A stretch of 64,000 bases of DNA from Arctopsyche grandis. Lineage: Eukaryota; Arthropoda; Insecta; Trichoptera; Hydropsychidae. Below the pieces are notes generated by a model. That model was given only the letters and a program-made list of their open reading frames with translations, was not told the origin of the DNA and made no database searches. The stretch spans positions 3,751,001 through 3,815,000 of the forward strand of contig NC_135366.1 in assembly GCF_051622035.1 (NCBI RefSeq), given 5' to 3'. This document shows, piece by piece, positions 25,481-44,956 of this stretch. The stretch's first letter is position 1. Every line of letters begins with the position of its first letter. The translations under genes were made by a program, and so were the position numbers.

Positions 25481-26669
25481 TTATATGTATGTACATATAT
25501 CAATTACGAACAACCCAGAATATATAACCTAATTATATATGTATATTCTATTCAATAAATTGATTTGGGTATTCCCCGCAGTAAGATGTCAACAGTTCGA
25601 GATCGTAAGTACGATAATGCATAAATTTCAGGTTTGAATCTTTTGATTTAGTTATTAAATAATGCAATATTATATTAATATTTTGACTTTTGGTGGTTTT
25701 AAAACCGAGCCAGTGAAATTAAGCATTTACAATACAATACCACGAATCGTATGTAGGATAAGATAATGAATGTTACATAGAAGTAAACAAATGCATTTAT
25801 GATGAAGATCAAATATCATAAAAAGTGTAGTTCCGGCATTGTATGCCGGAACAAACTGTTTGGATGTGTCTGTAAGGGCTTGAGGGCTTCAAGTGAGGTC
25901 TATTTGTTTTATATTATATTAGATATTCCTATCAATCATAAATAGTTTAATGGAATTATTTATTATCGTTGTGTATGAGGCTCAGATTTATTTTCCAATT
26001 TGGAGAGTGCAAGTTTGAATCGACGTGTATTCGGTGTAAACAAAGCATAATGATACGTTTAATTCGAGTGAACGTAAAAGAAAAAGTGCACTTGTTTGAA
26101 GTTGAAATGAAACTTTGATCTAATCTTGTGCGTTCAATTTGTTTCTCCCCCTCTATAATGATAGTCCTGAAAGTTGATTCTATCCCCTTTTTATTATACG
26201 AACTTTCAATCCCTATGTATGTACTCGTACATGTCAATTATTAATTATTTATTTTTTAATATACATATATGTAATTTAAATTACATTAACGAATAAAAAT
26301 TTCAGAATATTTCAAGGTCATTTTAGTGTGTTTATATTGATTCGATTTGTCGTACTTTCATAGATTTTTTAGTACAAAAATCATTGGTCACATTATATGC
26401 AGCAAGTTTTTGGCCGTAAAAGAACTTTTTATAAACTTTGCACAAAGGCGAAACTATTGTAGATAAAATTGTGTTATGTATGCGTATTATATGTAAATAC
26501 ATATATACTTTTAATCTGTATGTAATTAAATCCAAATATTTAGTTTGATACGGACAGTATTTATCAACACCCATCTACATATGTAAATACTTGTTTCATC
26601 TTCGAAAATATTAGAATCCACACACTTTCTGTTTATCTTAGATCTACTACATTTCTAATAATAACACTG
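25481..26669. other. Intergenic, no gene seen
   Basis: AT-rich with TATG/TACATA microsatellite patches. ORFs here are short and lack domains. Confidence 0.6.
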
Positions 26670-27090
26670 TTCGACAAATGACGACTTCTTTTTTTGGTTC
26701 AGAGACGAGATATGACTTTTCTTATAGATCTATACCCAGTAAACACGAATCTGGTAATAAAAAATGTTGATTGGCTCGAGATTCAGAGATATATGTATGT
26801 GTTTTTTATATATCTTGGTGTCGGTCGATGTCTCAAAATCTGTCAATTTCCTGTTCAAAATGAATATTGGAATCTATAGTCGGGTATTTTATCTTCCATT
26901 TGTAGTACTTTTCAGCTACAAGTAGTCATCCAGTTCAAATCAAAAGTCAAAAGTACGTATTTTCACTTGGGATTTTTTCTCACTGTTATTACTATTTTAT
27001 ATTGAGTATTTTCTATTGAAACATGTTTATTGAGATAGTGTTGTGACCACACTATTTTTTGTTTTCGTTTAAAAGGGCTAATTGGAAGTT
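26670..27090. repeat. Dispersed repeat, paired with 55780-56280
   Basis: Shares long blocks in inverse orientation with 55780-56280: TTGGTTCAGAGACGAGATATG, AACACGAATCTGGTAATAAA, GTACGTATTTTCACTTGGGA and TTTCGTTTAAAAGGG. Both ends carry the GGTTCAGAGA motif in opposite directions in the other copy. A non-autonomous transposon of unknown class. Confidence 0.7.
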
Positions 27091-27112
27091 TGCTAGACTT
27101 TACATCGGTAAA

Positions 27113-27411
27113 ATTGCGAGCAAATAGCTCGTACTGGTGTTTACTCGTATTTACACGAATCTGAATTGAATCAATAGGGATAATATATTAAATTATCTTT
27201 ATATGAGAATTAAATAAAATTCCACTTAGAAAAATCATATTTCGACTATTCTTGTGGATTAATAACAAAAATTCTATTGATAACTGGCTTACCTTGATAA
27301 AATAAACGATTCTCATATAAAGATAATTTAATATATTATCCCTATTAATTCAATTCAGATTCGTGTAAATACGAGTAAACACTAGTACAAGCTTTTTGCT
27401 CGCAATTTTAA
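27113..27411. mobile_element. Foldback MITE, about 95-bp arms
   Basis: The arm AAATTGCGAGCAAA...TTACTCGTATTTACACGAATC is repeated inverted at 27312-27411. Arms are bounded by TA on both sides (TAAAATTGCG, CGCAATTTTA), which is compatible with a TA target duplication. Confidence 0.8.
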
Positions 27412-27644
27412 TGGACAATAGTAATTGACAAAAGTGAACCATTATTTGTGAGCAAAAGAAACTTGTCTGCTGATCTCTGGTTATAACAGTTACTTTTTTC
27501 ATAATTTCTCTTTTCATATAATGTCTGCGATATATTTTAGTCAGCTTTTTTTTAATATTCTTATTTTTTGCTTCTTTTGACTTGGAATCGTAAATCTTTT
27601 TGAACTACAAAGAACAGACTGGTCCAAAATAAGCTATTAATATC

Positions 27645-28089
27645 TCATATTTTATTTATTTTATTTTATTTTTTACATAGATATACCAGGAAGGCCTGAC
27701 AGGTAGACCCCAATGCGCCTTCCTAGACAATTAATCACAAGCATTGCAGCATTTTTACTTAAATCACTGTATTTCGAGAGGCCGGAGAACAGGAAATTTA
27801 CAATTAATTAATTAATTAATCCAATGAGACATCTATGGATTTAGACTTGTGCATAATTTTTTTACATAAATCAAATTCAGATATTTGTGACAGCAGATAG
27901 GATGATTTTTGCCAATTTGAGGAACCGTTTCAATGAAAATCAGATAAATTGGCAAACTCTGATTAGAAAAGATCGACTTGGAGTCACAAATATCCAAGTC
28001 TAACCAGCAGTATTAAAGAGTAGCACGGGATCGAACCCGGAACCTCTCGGTGCTAAACATAAACGCAACCACCGATCCATACTGCTGGC
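27645..28089 (-). mobile_element. tRNA-derived SINE
   Basis: Full-length copy. The promoter end is at 28089 (GCCAGCAGTATGGAT on minus) with box B GGTTCGATCCCG. The middle is the AATTTATCTGATTTTCATTG body. The 3' end is CTAGGAAGGCGCATTGGGGT / CTTCCTGGTAT followed by an ATTTT-rich tail (27645-27680). Confidence 0.8.
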
Positions 28090-28617
28090 TAATTCCATAG
28101 TACGGAATCAATAACGTAAAATCAATGGTTCAATACCTAGTCATTTCATTAAAGGTCTGACCGCACTATACGATAACCGAGCGACAATATTAGGTAAACC
28201 GCACTTGAACGACAGCGATGCGACACTCTGCAGTAAATTATGTCAATCATTCGTTCGATACCTCGGAGCAAAATGGACGAAACGGACGCTATTATAGTAC
28301 TAGTGAATAGCCCGATGAAACATCATCGCATGGGTATAAAATTATTATATTCTCGTAAAAACCTAAAAAAAAATCCGGAACCGGAACCGTTATTTTCATA
28401 GACTCTCATAGAGAGTTTTCAATTCTTTATTTGTAATAATTTTCAATTCTTAAAGTTAACGTTAACAAAATGTTAATTAAAGTTAACAAAATGTAAAATT
28501 TTCCGATTATATACAAACGGTCATTGACCTCGTAACGTTGAATATTATTATTACACATAACAAATTAAGTACATATTCATATGATGTGTATTTACAACAC
28601 ATACCCTGGGCGAGGAT

Positions 28618-28695
28618 ATGGCATGTGGCGCGGGCCCGTGAGCACATCGCGTTTGGAATCAGAGGTCCGAGGCTCGATTCCCGGCACCCGCCCGT
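28618..28695 (+). repeat. tRNA-like SINE head
   Basis: Contains GAGGCTCGATTCCCGGCACC, a B-box-like segment with a T-arm-like stem, preceded by GGCATGTGGCGCGGG. The 5' acceptor strand cannot be paired convincingly, so it is read as a SINE head or tRNA relic rather than a working tRNA gene. Confidence 0.4.
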
Positions 28696-29022
28696 AAATA
28701 AAATCAATTTTTTTCGAATATCGTCAAAATATAAATAATTTCAATTTCAATTTAATTTAAAAATATATATTTAATTGTTTTATATGAAAAGAAAAAAAAA
28801 TGGTTCAAAACCTCGCTAAATACAATTATTATAATTACGTATTTTTAGATGGCGATAGCGAAAATTTTTAATTAATGTTTAAAAAAAAAGGAGAATTTCA
28901 AATTGGACCGTGGCGTAATTTGTTAACTTCCAACTTGAATACACCTATAAGAGGGTATCGTCTCGTCGAAAAATGAATTTGTCGATTTTTATCGATTCAT
29001 TCATTATGTTCGGCGAGCGTTA

Positions 29023-29105
<83 letters not shown>

Positions 29106-29118
29106 CAAACACACACAC
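29023..29118. repeat. (AC)n(GCAC)n microsatellite
   Basis: AC run, then about ten CGCA units, then AC again. Confidence 0.95.
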
Positions 29119-29139
29119 GCACAGATTACCGTCTTTATT

Positions 29140-29594
29140 TTATTTTTATTTTATTTTATTTTTTATTTTTATTTTACATATATACCAGGAAGGCCTTACA
29201 GGAAAATCCCAATGCGCCTTCCTGGCCAATTACAAATACAAATGCAGCATTTTTTTATTATTATAAGTCGTTGAATTGCGAGACACTGAAAAAACTCGCA
29301 AATTAACGAGACATCTATGAATTGTACATAAATTTTTATTGTACATCCATCAAATTTCAAATAGTGGTGACATAGTAGGTAGGAAGGATTTTTAGCCAAT
29401 TTTTTTTTCCGGGAACCGTTTCAACAATGAAATCAGAGAAAATTGGCAAACTCTGATAGGAAACGATCAACCTGGAGTCACAAATCCAGGTCTGACCAAC
29501 AGCATACTCTGAAAAATTCATTTTCATTCAGGGATAGAACCCGGCACCTTCTTGACGGTAAGCAGAAGCTTAACGTCCGAGCTATGCTGCTGGC
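29140..29594 (-). mobile_element. tRNA-derived SINE nested in the Harbinger-like element
   Basis: Same family as 37371. The 3' end CTTCCTGGTATA lies at 29176 with an ATTTT tail; the promoter end GCCAGCAGCATAGC is at 29594. It lies inside 28153-29900, hence younger than that element. Confidence 0.8.
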
Positions 29595-29903
29595 TTATAT
29601 ATATGATCTTTGATATGCGAGGAAAAAGAACAATCGAGAAAACCCAAAGGATTATGGCTACATGCTATTTCAAAGTCACGATATGAAGAAGGAGAATAAT
29701 TGTCGCAAGGCAACGCCCCACTCAACGACACCTTGCGTCAAAGTTGGTCGAAAAGTCAACTTTGACGCAAGGTGTCGTTCTACGTCATGCGACTGTCGCG
29801 CAGTGCGATATCTCTCATACGATTTCATACAAACAATATTTGGTCGCGTACTGTTGTGAAGTGAAGGATCGTTCGGTTGTCGTATAGTGCGGTCAGACCT
29901 TAA

Positions 29904-31237
29904 GTCGAAGATATGCTCCCTCTCCATCCCTTCACATGTCTAGTCATCAACTCATCAAATCTTTCTCTCCATCCCCTCCACATTTACGACGACTTCTCAA
30001 GAAATAATTATCTTTTACACTGTGATGAAGAGCTTGGCATCATCCACCTTCTTACCTTAATATCTAGGAGTAGGATAGTTAAATTTCGAGTCACCTTTCC
30101 TAGATACGACTCTGCTCGTAGTAGACGGGAAGTGAAATTCTCGTAAAAGCTTAGCGCTATCAGATTTTCTGTACGCAAGTTTGACGAAGTTGTTTCTCAA
30201 CAGTCGGGATTATTATCTTTTTATGGTGCACTATTAGGGGAACCGCGTCGAACAAATAAAAACCGACTTCGTGTGTAATTTCGAAAATACGCCGCCATCG
30301 TCACGCAATTTTCCACCATTATTGCGAACATCATTCGTACGGAATTATCAGCAAACGTCAATTAAATAACTTAATACGAAAACTTTTCGAAAAATATGTA
30401 TACCTACACACACATATAAAGGCCAATATTTCTGCGACGAACGATACTTTTGCGAAACAAACGACCATACTATCTGACAGGTTATGTATTTTTCGTACGG
30501 ATTAAAAGTTACGACTCAAGGTCGTTAAATTTTCACCAATGGAGTGAAATGCGAAAAAAAACACGTAGGTATCCGAAATTAAAATACGACTGGTGCACCG
30601 TAATTACAGCCATGGAAAAGTTTAATACGTGAAACCTCAAATTATAGCTTTAAAGGTCAAAGTAAGAAAGTTTGGTTTTTACCCTTTTGTTAATTGTCAA
30701 AGTGCCATATTATTACATAAAACTTTAAAATTATTCTTGTTTATATATTAATTTGATGGTTCTGTTGAAAATCTGATGATTGGTTGTTTTTTTTCTCTAT
30801 ATAGTACACATTTGTTTTGTGATTTTTCTCTCGCTTTCATGTTTGTCCTCCCCTTTGCGGTATTTAGTGAAAAGTTCACGCGAAAACCCTTTGCGTGAAA
30901 ATCGCGTGTTAAAAGCTCATTGTGTTATTCCCATTCTCTGCTTGGACGACAACACAACATTTGTTCAGCGTTCTTCAAGTTTATCATACAATCTTATGAG
31001 CGTGATTGCATTTCTACACGACTTTTCCTGCGATCTATTTTATTGCATCGTATGTAATGGCGACCTTTAACAATTTAGACTATTTGGTTAAAAATCATTT
31101 GTAAAAGTAAATTAGGCAATCTGCGTTTAATTTTTTAAGTTTGATTTATTTGATGTTATTCAAAATACTATGTTAAAATAAAGTACTATATGTTTATACA
31201 AGTTAGCGTAAGTACGACTATACATATGTACATATTA
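29904..31237. other. Intergenic, no gene seen
   Basis: Mixed composition. No domain-bearing ORF, splice structure or repeat was recognised. Confidence 0.55.
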
Positions 31238-31606
31238 TCTATATACATATATATAAAATTGAATGTCTGTGTGTGTGTCTCGAATAGGCTCCTAACACCA
31301 CTGAACCGATTACGATGAAACTTTCAGGATTTGTTGTATGCATGTCCGGGAAGATTACTGTGAAAAAAAACGGGAAAAAACCTCTTAATAATAATATTCA
31401 TAAATACGATTTTACCGACGCGAAAGTTTGAAGCGCCATTATGTAGTCAAGGAAGTGTGTTCGTTGGTAACCACGTTACCAGTTAGATTATGACGACACG
31501 GCTTTGAAGAGACACGAGTTGAGCTCCAACCATCACTTGAAACGGGAACGGGAACGAGAATTGCATGCGTTATTGTGGTATTGCAAAGCATGCCGGGTTA
31601 AGCTAG
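31238..31606 (+). mobile_element. Non-autonomous Helitron, 369 bp
   Basis: Starts TCTATATACATATATATAAAA and continues GAATGTCTGTGTGTG. Ends GCATGCCGGGTTAAGCTAG. It lies between A (31237) and T (31607). A different family from the Helitrons at 17706 and 21047. Confidence 0.8.
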
Positions 31607-31844
31607 TAATCAATAAAATCTAATGTCAATGTCATTTTGACCATACGATAGTGCTGTAATTTTTTTTTATTATTTGTCATTTTGGTTTTAAATCGTATGT
31701 ATTTCTTAAACTGAAAATAATGATTAAAAGATAAACATTTTCTTTGCTGAAATATAATATGAAAATCCCAAAGTAGACACAAAAAAATACGAATTTCGAT
31801 AAATTTTTAATCATTTTTATTATTCTTTTAATAATTACGCTGAG

Positions 31845-32130
31845 CAACAAAAAATCTCGTTTTCGAGTTAACAGAGATTAACGGAGACTAAAACAATCTT
31901 TATTGTTAGACCCATTGAATTCGAATATGATTATGATTTTCGTTGAATTTAGTATTGTTTATGAGTTGCAATTTTTAGTTTTTTGGCAATTGCGTTCTAT
32001 AACTCAAAATGTAATATTGCTGTGAAAATCAACAAAAATCATTGTCATATTCGAATTCATCGATTCAAACTTAGATTGATTAGTTTCCACTCTAGTATTT
32101 TTTTGTTTTTGTTATTATAAAGACTGTTAA
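31845..32130. repeat. Palindromic repeat (GAGCAACAAAAAAT ends)
   Basis: Left GCTGAGCAACAAAAAATC...GAATTCGAATATGA is mirrored by right TCATATTCGAATTC...TTTTTTTGTTTTTGTTATT. Related ends occur at 39277-39356 and 46854-46940, so this is a MITE-like family. Confidence 0.65.
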
Positions 32131-32339
32131 CAATATTTATTAATTATTATTAGTCAATAATAATATATGTATACCATGTTTGTCTTCTTTTTTCTGCAAA
32201 TTTCAATACATATCAAATTGTAAATTTAAACATTACTTTGTATTTGTTAAAATTTGTATTTAGAAACATTTTCAATGCATTATTTATTTCTATGTATTTA
32301 AAAAAATTTAAATAACGTTATGAAGCATATGTAACGATT

Positions 32340-32540
32340 GGTAAACGGATTATTGCGCAAAATGCGATCGCGCGCACAACAATCGTTACCACAAATTCGC
32401 CAATACGGAATATCTGGCACTTAAGTTCTCGTTAGTACAATATTTCACGTGGGTAGCTTTCGATTAATGGAGTTTTTGGGTGCCAGATGTTCCGTGATCG
32501 AGATTTTAGTGACCGCTTTTTGCGGAATAATCACCGAACC
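32340..32540. mobile_element. GGTTCGG-family MITE, diverged copy
   Basis: 201 bp from GGTAAACGGATTATTG to AATCACCGAACC. Flanks GTAACGATT and GCAACAATT agree at 7 of 9 positions. Confidence 0.75.
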
Positions 32541-32895
32541 GCAACAATTGAGTAAAAAAATAATTTTTTATTGTATATTCTTTGCCAGCCTCAAATTATA
32601 TATATTTCATGAATTGTGTCATAAAATATTTAAATGATTTTTATTTTGAAAATTGTGTCTAAAAAAAAGTAGATGCTATAATACTGTAATTTATACTCAT
32701 CAAAATAAAACATAAAAAAATGCTTAAATTGAAAAAACTAGATTAATAATGTAAGAAACAAAGGAAATTAGTAATGTCACAATATAATTCTATTTAGTAT
32801 GTATTAGTTTTTATTCTTTTTTTTCATTTGATTATCTCAATATACCATTTTATGTAATTTGTAAAAATCTATAATTGGATTCAGATGTCATTTTG

Positions 32896-33099
32896 GGTTT
32901 GATGATTATTGGTCACAAAGCGTTCGCCCAAAAATCACTAAAATCTCTATAACAGAACATCTGGCTGCCGAAAAGTGCATCATACTAACTATAACTATCA
33001 TACTAACGAGAACTCGAGTGCCAAATGTTCCATATTTGCGATTTTTGTGGCAAAAATCGTCTTTTGGGCGATCGTGATGTGACTAATAGTCTAATTACC
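32896..33099. mobile_element. 204-bp MITE (GGTTCGG family)
   Basis: From GGTTTGATGATTATTGG to AGTCTAATTACC. Flanks GTCATTTTG and GTTATTTTG agree at 8 of 9 positions. Confidence 0.87.
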
Positions 33100-33219
33100 G
33101 TTATTTTGTTACATTTACTATCTATTTTAATGCACTTCTACATCTGTTGTCTGTTGATTATTTATGTTTAGTTTTGCACTGTTCTATTTAGACATTTTTT
33201 AGTTTTTATATACCTCTTA

Positions 33220-33526
33220 AGGTCTGTTCATACTATGGGGGATGAACGAATGAGACGACTGGCATGTTGATGCACGTGTTTTATTTATGACAGCTGAAGG
33301 CAGAGTGAGTAGCCGCTCTCCGAACCCAGCCGAGTTGGTCCCCACTCGCAGGAAGGTAACCAAACTCGACCATGTCGTATAGCGAACCGCCACAATACCT
33401 ATATAAGTATCCTGCAAGTACGGACAGTATTCTTTAGTACATTCTATATGGACGCGCATGAATGCGTAAATGTGCATGCGCGAATGGAGTATGAACGGGT
33501 CGTGCTGGATAGGTATGAACAGACAT
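33220..33526. mobile_element. Harbinger-type MITE split by a solo LTR
   Basis: Ends AGGTCTGTTCATAC and GGTATGAACAGACAT are inverted repeats flanked by TTA (33217-33219 and 33527-33529). Without the inserted solo LTR (33234-33394) and its duplicated ATAC it is about 142 bp. Confidence 0.75.
33234..33394 (-). mobile_element. Solo LTR of the TRIM family
   Basis: 161-bp minus-strand LTR, ends TGTGGCGG (reverse) and CCCCCATA (reverse). Flanked by ATAC on both sides (33230-33233 and 33395-33398). It is inserted in the MITE 33220-33526. Confidence 0.92.
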
Positions 33527-33733
33527 TTATACGTTTTTATTATTTTCTTTTCCATTTGTTTATCTCTATATACCATTTGATATAATTTGTAAAAATCTTT
33601 AATTGAGCTCAGATGTTGCTTTGTTACATTTATTCATTGTTACATCTTTTGTCTGTTAATTTTTCAATAAATAAATAAACTTAAAAATCCAACACAAGCG
33701 TTTTTCTAAAAAAAAAAAGCTCTTTATTACATA

Positions 33734-33739
33734 TTTATT
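33734..33739 (-). terminator. Poly(A) signal for the 65-aa ORF
   Basis: AATAAA on minus about 42 bp after the stop; a second one lies at 33723-33728. Confidence 0.45.
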
Positions 33740-33780
33740 GAACAAAACACCAAAAATTTACTGTTTTAATTAAAACAGCA

Positions 33781-33978
33781 TTAGACGGCATTTATAAACG
33801 CAAAATAATTGCCAAAAATCAAATTGCACAAGAAAAAAAAAATTTCAACCATGGCCGTGTTTATCACCGCTACGACCATCAACGAGCTCCAAATGACATT
33901 TGACGTAATGGCGCTGCCGGCGTGTTTATACATTTGACTCGCACTTTCGAACAACGAATGCCAGCCGCCGATCGCCAT
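33781..33978 (-). CDS. Possible 65-aa single-pass membrane protein
   Basis: A single-exon frame whose start codon is only 75 bp from that of DDX42, in the opposite direction. The ATG has a good context (AAACCATGG). Residues 1-35 are mixed and polar, with GWHSLFESASQ and YKHAGSA. Residues about 29-60 are strongly hydrophobic, suggesting one or two membrane helices. Two AATAAA signals lie just after the stop (reverse complement at 33734-33739 and 33723-33728). Base composition over the first 150 bp is coding-like, in contrast to the AT-rich flank. I do not recognise the family. It could instead be the first exon of a longer gene or a chance ORF in the DDX42 promoter. Confidence 0.45.
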   Translation of the reverse strand: MAIGGWHSLFESASQMYKHAGSAITSNVIWSSLMVVAVINTAMVEIFFFLCNLIFGNYFAFINAV

Positions 33979-34053
33979 GGTTTGAATGAACTCGCACCGC
34001 GAACCGTCAGTGAGAATCGTTAGAGTCAGTTCGGTGGTCTAGAGACGTTTACG
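33979..34053. promoter_or_regulatory. Short divergent interval upstream of DDX42
   Basis: 75 bp between the two start codons, moderately GC-rich and without a TATA box. If both genes are real this is a shared bidirectional promoter or 5' UTR segment. Confidence 0.4.
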
Positions 34054-42053
<8,000 letters not shown>

Positions 42054-42370
42054 GTTATTTCTGTTATATTTTAGGTAAAATTTTTGAAGATATTAAAATG
42101 AAATCAACTTGGATTTTGTATATACATATACATATAGGACTTTTGTTTTGCATTATTATATAAATAAGAAACATATCTGAAAATAAGTGGACTCTTTTTG
42201 GATGTTGAAGGTTTTTTTTTCTAACAAGTGTTGTATTGTTGGAAAAAAAATGAATGGAAATCGTCGATAAAATGGTAGCTGTTGCACGAGAAGTTTTTAG
42301 ATATGGAAAATTGTTCTATCGGTGAGATCGAAAATTACATTGTGGACAATATTGTATCGTAAATTTTAAC

Positions 42371-42376
42371 AATAAA
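42371..42376 (+). terminator. Poly(A) signal of DDX42
   Basis: AATAAA about 318 bp after the stop codon, followed by a T-rich stretch. Confidence 0.6.
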
Positions 42377-43057
42377 GATGCCAGTGCCAAATTTTTTTCG
42401 TTTATTACATAGCCAAATTTTTTCTTAATTATGTTCGTATGTATAAATAGAAAATTACAGATGTTTCAAATATTGACAACAAAAAAAAAATACATTTACT
42501 TGTTTTTAAAATAATAAATGCGATATAATATACCTTGGAAGGATACATTTAAACTATGTAAATTGATTGTGATTGGTTTTTATTTTCGACTAAACGGTAG
42601 ACATTTTATTCATTTATGCATTGTTTACCTTAAAAAAAATTATTAACAAATAATTGTACTTATAAAATTGTCTATGCTACGATAAGTTAATTAATATCTG
42701 TTTATGGAGATACAAATAACAAAAAAAAAACAATGATTTTGTCAATAAAAAAAAAACAGGATATGTTAGATTGTAAAATATTTACACAAAATCACTTCAC
42801 AATATCATAATTAAAAATCGATTTTTAAATTTTATAAATACACCGTACAATGTTTTTCTTTAAAAAAGAAAATAAGAAGATATGATAGATGTGTATATAA
42901 TTCATTATTTCCGAACATTTGGAAATTTGTACAAAAATGATTAAAAAAAAAAAAAACTTAATCGATGGCACATTTACACAAAAAGATATTCAATATATGA
43001 GATAAATTTACAGAAATCGGAAGAGTACAAATAATAATATAAAAAAACTATTACGGA
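42377..43057. other. DDX42/PYM convergent intergenic interval
   Basis: AT-rich, with A-runs. It holds the two 3' UTR ends. No further gene seen. Confidence 0.6.
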
Positions 43058-43996
43058 TCAAACTAAAGCTTCTAATTTTGCTATTTCACTTAGTACTTGT
43101 TCTTTGTTTTTAACTTTTTCCAATTGGTCTTTTTCTGGATTGGGAATTTCGTCATTTTCGAGTTTGACCTCTAATATTTCAATCTCCCGAAGCTTCTTCC
43201 TCAAGTTCTTCAACCGTTTCGCCGGATCGACCTGCTGCAGCTGCTGAGGCTTCGACTTGGCGGCGGCCGAAGAACTCAGAGATGTTTTAGCGAACGCTTC
43301 GATTACATCCTCGGTGTTTGCTACAAACATTTAAAAAAAAACAATAATACAAAATATTAAAAAAATGAAAACATGCGAATAGATCATACCATTTTTTTTC
43401 TTTTTCTTCTTTTTATCGTCGACGGATATTACCAAGCCTGGAATCGGACATCGAGTTCCCTTCTCCTTGGCTTCCCTTTTCGCCTTAGCCTCGGCGACTA
43501 TTTCCGCAGTGAGTCCGACCGGTATGTTAGTATTTCTGGCTGCGATCTGCCGACCTTTACTTTCATACAGCGGGACTTCATCTTGTGGAATGTAACCGTC
43601 TTTGACTCGTCTCTGCTTCCTCCACGTACCGTCTGGTCTTTGTGATGCGGGAATGAATGATCCGCCTGCCAATTAAATACACATTGTAATGCACAGGGGT
43701 GACATTGACATTTTACAAATATGATATGCAGTCGGAGACAAAGCTATACAATCTAATGAATATAACAACTTGTGTATAAAAACTTATCCATATATATCAG
43801 CATTATTAAGTTGCACTGATAGTATATGTGATATTAAAGTTGACGGAGGAAAGTAGACCTTATGAGCGTAGTGCTTACGGGTCAGTTTCGCTAGAACAAT
43901 ATTTGTATCGACATGAGGGAAGGCTATTTGTTAGGGTGAATGAATATAGGGGCGCAGTCCCGGGTAACCTTCGTGCGAGAAGTCGGCGGTCGCCAT
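43058..43996 (-). CDS. Pym: PYM, partner of Y14 and Mago (WIBG), 188 aa
   Basis: PYM binds the Mago-Y14 heterodimer and the ribosome and disassembles exon-junction complexes in the cytoplasm. Exons (minus): 43969-43996, 43390-43665, 43058-43320; sum 567 nt. The 28-nt first exon (MATADFSHE) ends at GAAG|GTTACC. It supplies the first base of the Gly codon needed by exon 2. The N-terminal Mago-binding domain is intact: [18 protein letters not shown], then VPLYESKG (residues about 17-45). A lysine run near the exon 2/3 junction and a C-terminal charged coiled coil ([14 protein letters not shown], about 125-188) match the family. Length is near that of fly and human PYM (about 200 aa). Tail-to-tail with DDX42. 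Its 5' side lies in a GC-rich patch. Confidence 0.95.
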
Positions 43997-44130
43997 GTGT
44001 TAGCGTCAGCGGGGGCCCTCCGTCATGAGGGCGGGCCAGGCGCTCCGCCCCCAGACGCTCAGCGGCAACAGAACTGCCACACGCCAGGGCCGCCACCACT
44101 CGAACCCCACCCCACCACTCACTACTTCAC
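43940..44130 (-). promoter_or_regulatory. GC-rich 5' region of PYM
   Basis: CpG-rich patch overlapping exon 1 and about 130 bp upstream, unlike the AT-rich surroundings. Likely promoter and 5' UTR; no TATA box. Confidence 0.45.
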
Positions 44131-44296
44131 CTAACACTGTTCATTTCGGCCTTAACCAATATATATATATATATTTTAGGGTTCGGTGATTACTGGTCAC
44201 AAAGCGCTCGCCCAAAAGTCACTAAAATCTCTATAACGGAACATCTGGCAGCCGAAAAGTCCATCATACTAACGAGAACTTGAGTGCCAAATATTA

Positions 44297-44956
44297 GGTA
44301 ATTGGACTATTCGTCACATTGGGGTGGTCACAAAGACAATTTTTGCCATGAAAATCGTGAATACACAATATTTGGCACTCAAGTTCTCGTTACGATGATA
44401 GTTATCGTTAGTATTGTAGGTATATAATACAACTGAAATGATCTCATCAGGTCACTGCGACACATATCCAGGAAAGTCATTAACGCATGGCACACGCTCG
44501 CCTCGTCAAAAGGTCGACACGTGTTTCTATACACGTGTCTTGGAAACAAAGGAAGAACTCACTGAACCCATAAAAACCACGAACTACGTCCAGGCGTATG
44601 AACCCATAAAACCACGCTCGCGAGTACCAAGAACAAAATATGTGCACACGACACACTTCAACCCAAAACATTTATAAAGCAACGCAGCAACCTCCACCGG
44701 CAGAGTGAGCCACTGGAGTTCAAACAGATCACTTCTCCGAAGAAACCTCTTCGTACATACAATAACCATTGTACCAATTGAACGCAAATAAACGATCCTC
44801 TTTCAAACTACACAACACGTGTTTCGTTAGACCGAGATACGGTCAACATACCTACCCTGTCTTACAGTATGATGAACTTTTCGGCTGCCAGATGTTCCGT
44901 TATAGAGATTTTAGTGACTTTGTGACGAGTAATTTGTGACCAGTAATCACCGAACC
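44297..44956. mobile_element. Inner GGTTCGG-family MITE inserted in the outer copy
   Basis: From GGTAATTGGACTATTCG to TAATCACCGAACC. Flanks CAAATATTA (44288-44296) and CAAATATTG (44957-44965) are a 9-bp duplication of outer-element sequence with one change. Removing the LTR and one GTAT leaves exactly 204 bp. Confidence 0.93.
44415..44866 (+). mobile_element. Solo LTR, 452 bp, inside the inner MITE
   Basis: TGTAGGTATATAATAC to TACCCTGTCTTACA (TG..CA), with the 4-bp duplication GTAT at 44411-44414 and 44867-44870. AATAAA in GCAAATAAACG near the 3' end gives the plus orientation. No internal region. Confidence 0.9.

Larger units (their letters stand above)
28153..29900. mobile_element. PIF/Harbinger-like element, 1,748 bp, non-autonomous
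   Basis: Inverted ends AGGTCTGACCGCACTATACG and CGTATAGTGCGGTCAGACCT are nearly identical over about 28 bp. They are flanked by TAA on both sides (28150-28152 and 29901-29903). A 3-bp TAA/TTA duplication is the PIF/Harbinger hallmark. No transposase frame is visible. The interior has been filled by a SINE (29140-29594), a tRNA-like SINE head (28618-28695) and an AC/GCAC microsatellite. An inner inverted repeat, GACACCTTGCGTCAAAGTTG, lies at 29730-29780. Confidence 0.75.

Noticed and set aside
28618-28695. Functional tRNA gene
   Set aside because: There is a B-box-like part, but the acceptor stem and anticodon arm cannot be formed; read as a SINE head.
33217-33576. 119-codon minus ORF
   Set aside because: Lies across a MITE and a solo LTR; repeat-derived.
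43873-43915. Alternative PYM first exon ending at CCC|GTAAGC
   Set aside because: The donor is strong, but the only upstream ATG meets an in-frame TAG. The exon at 43969-43996 gives a clean frame.
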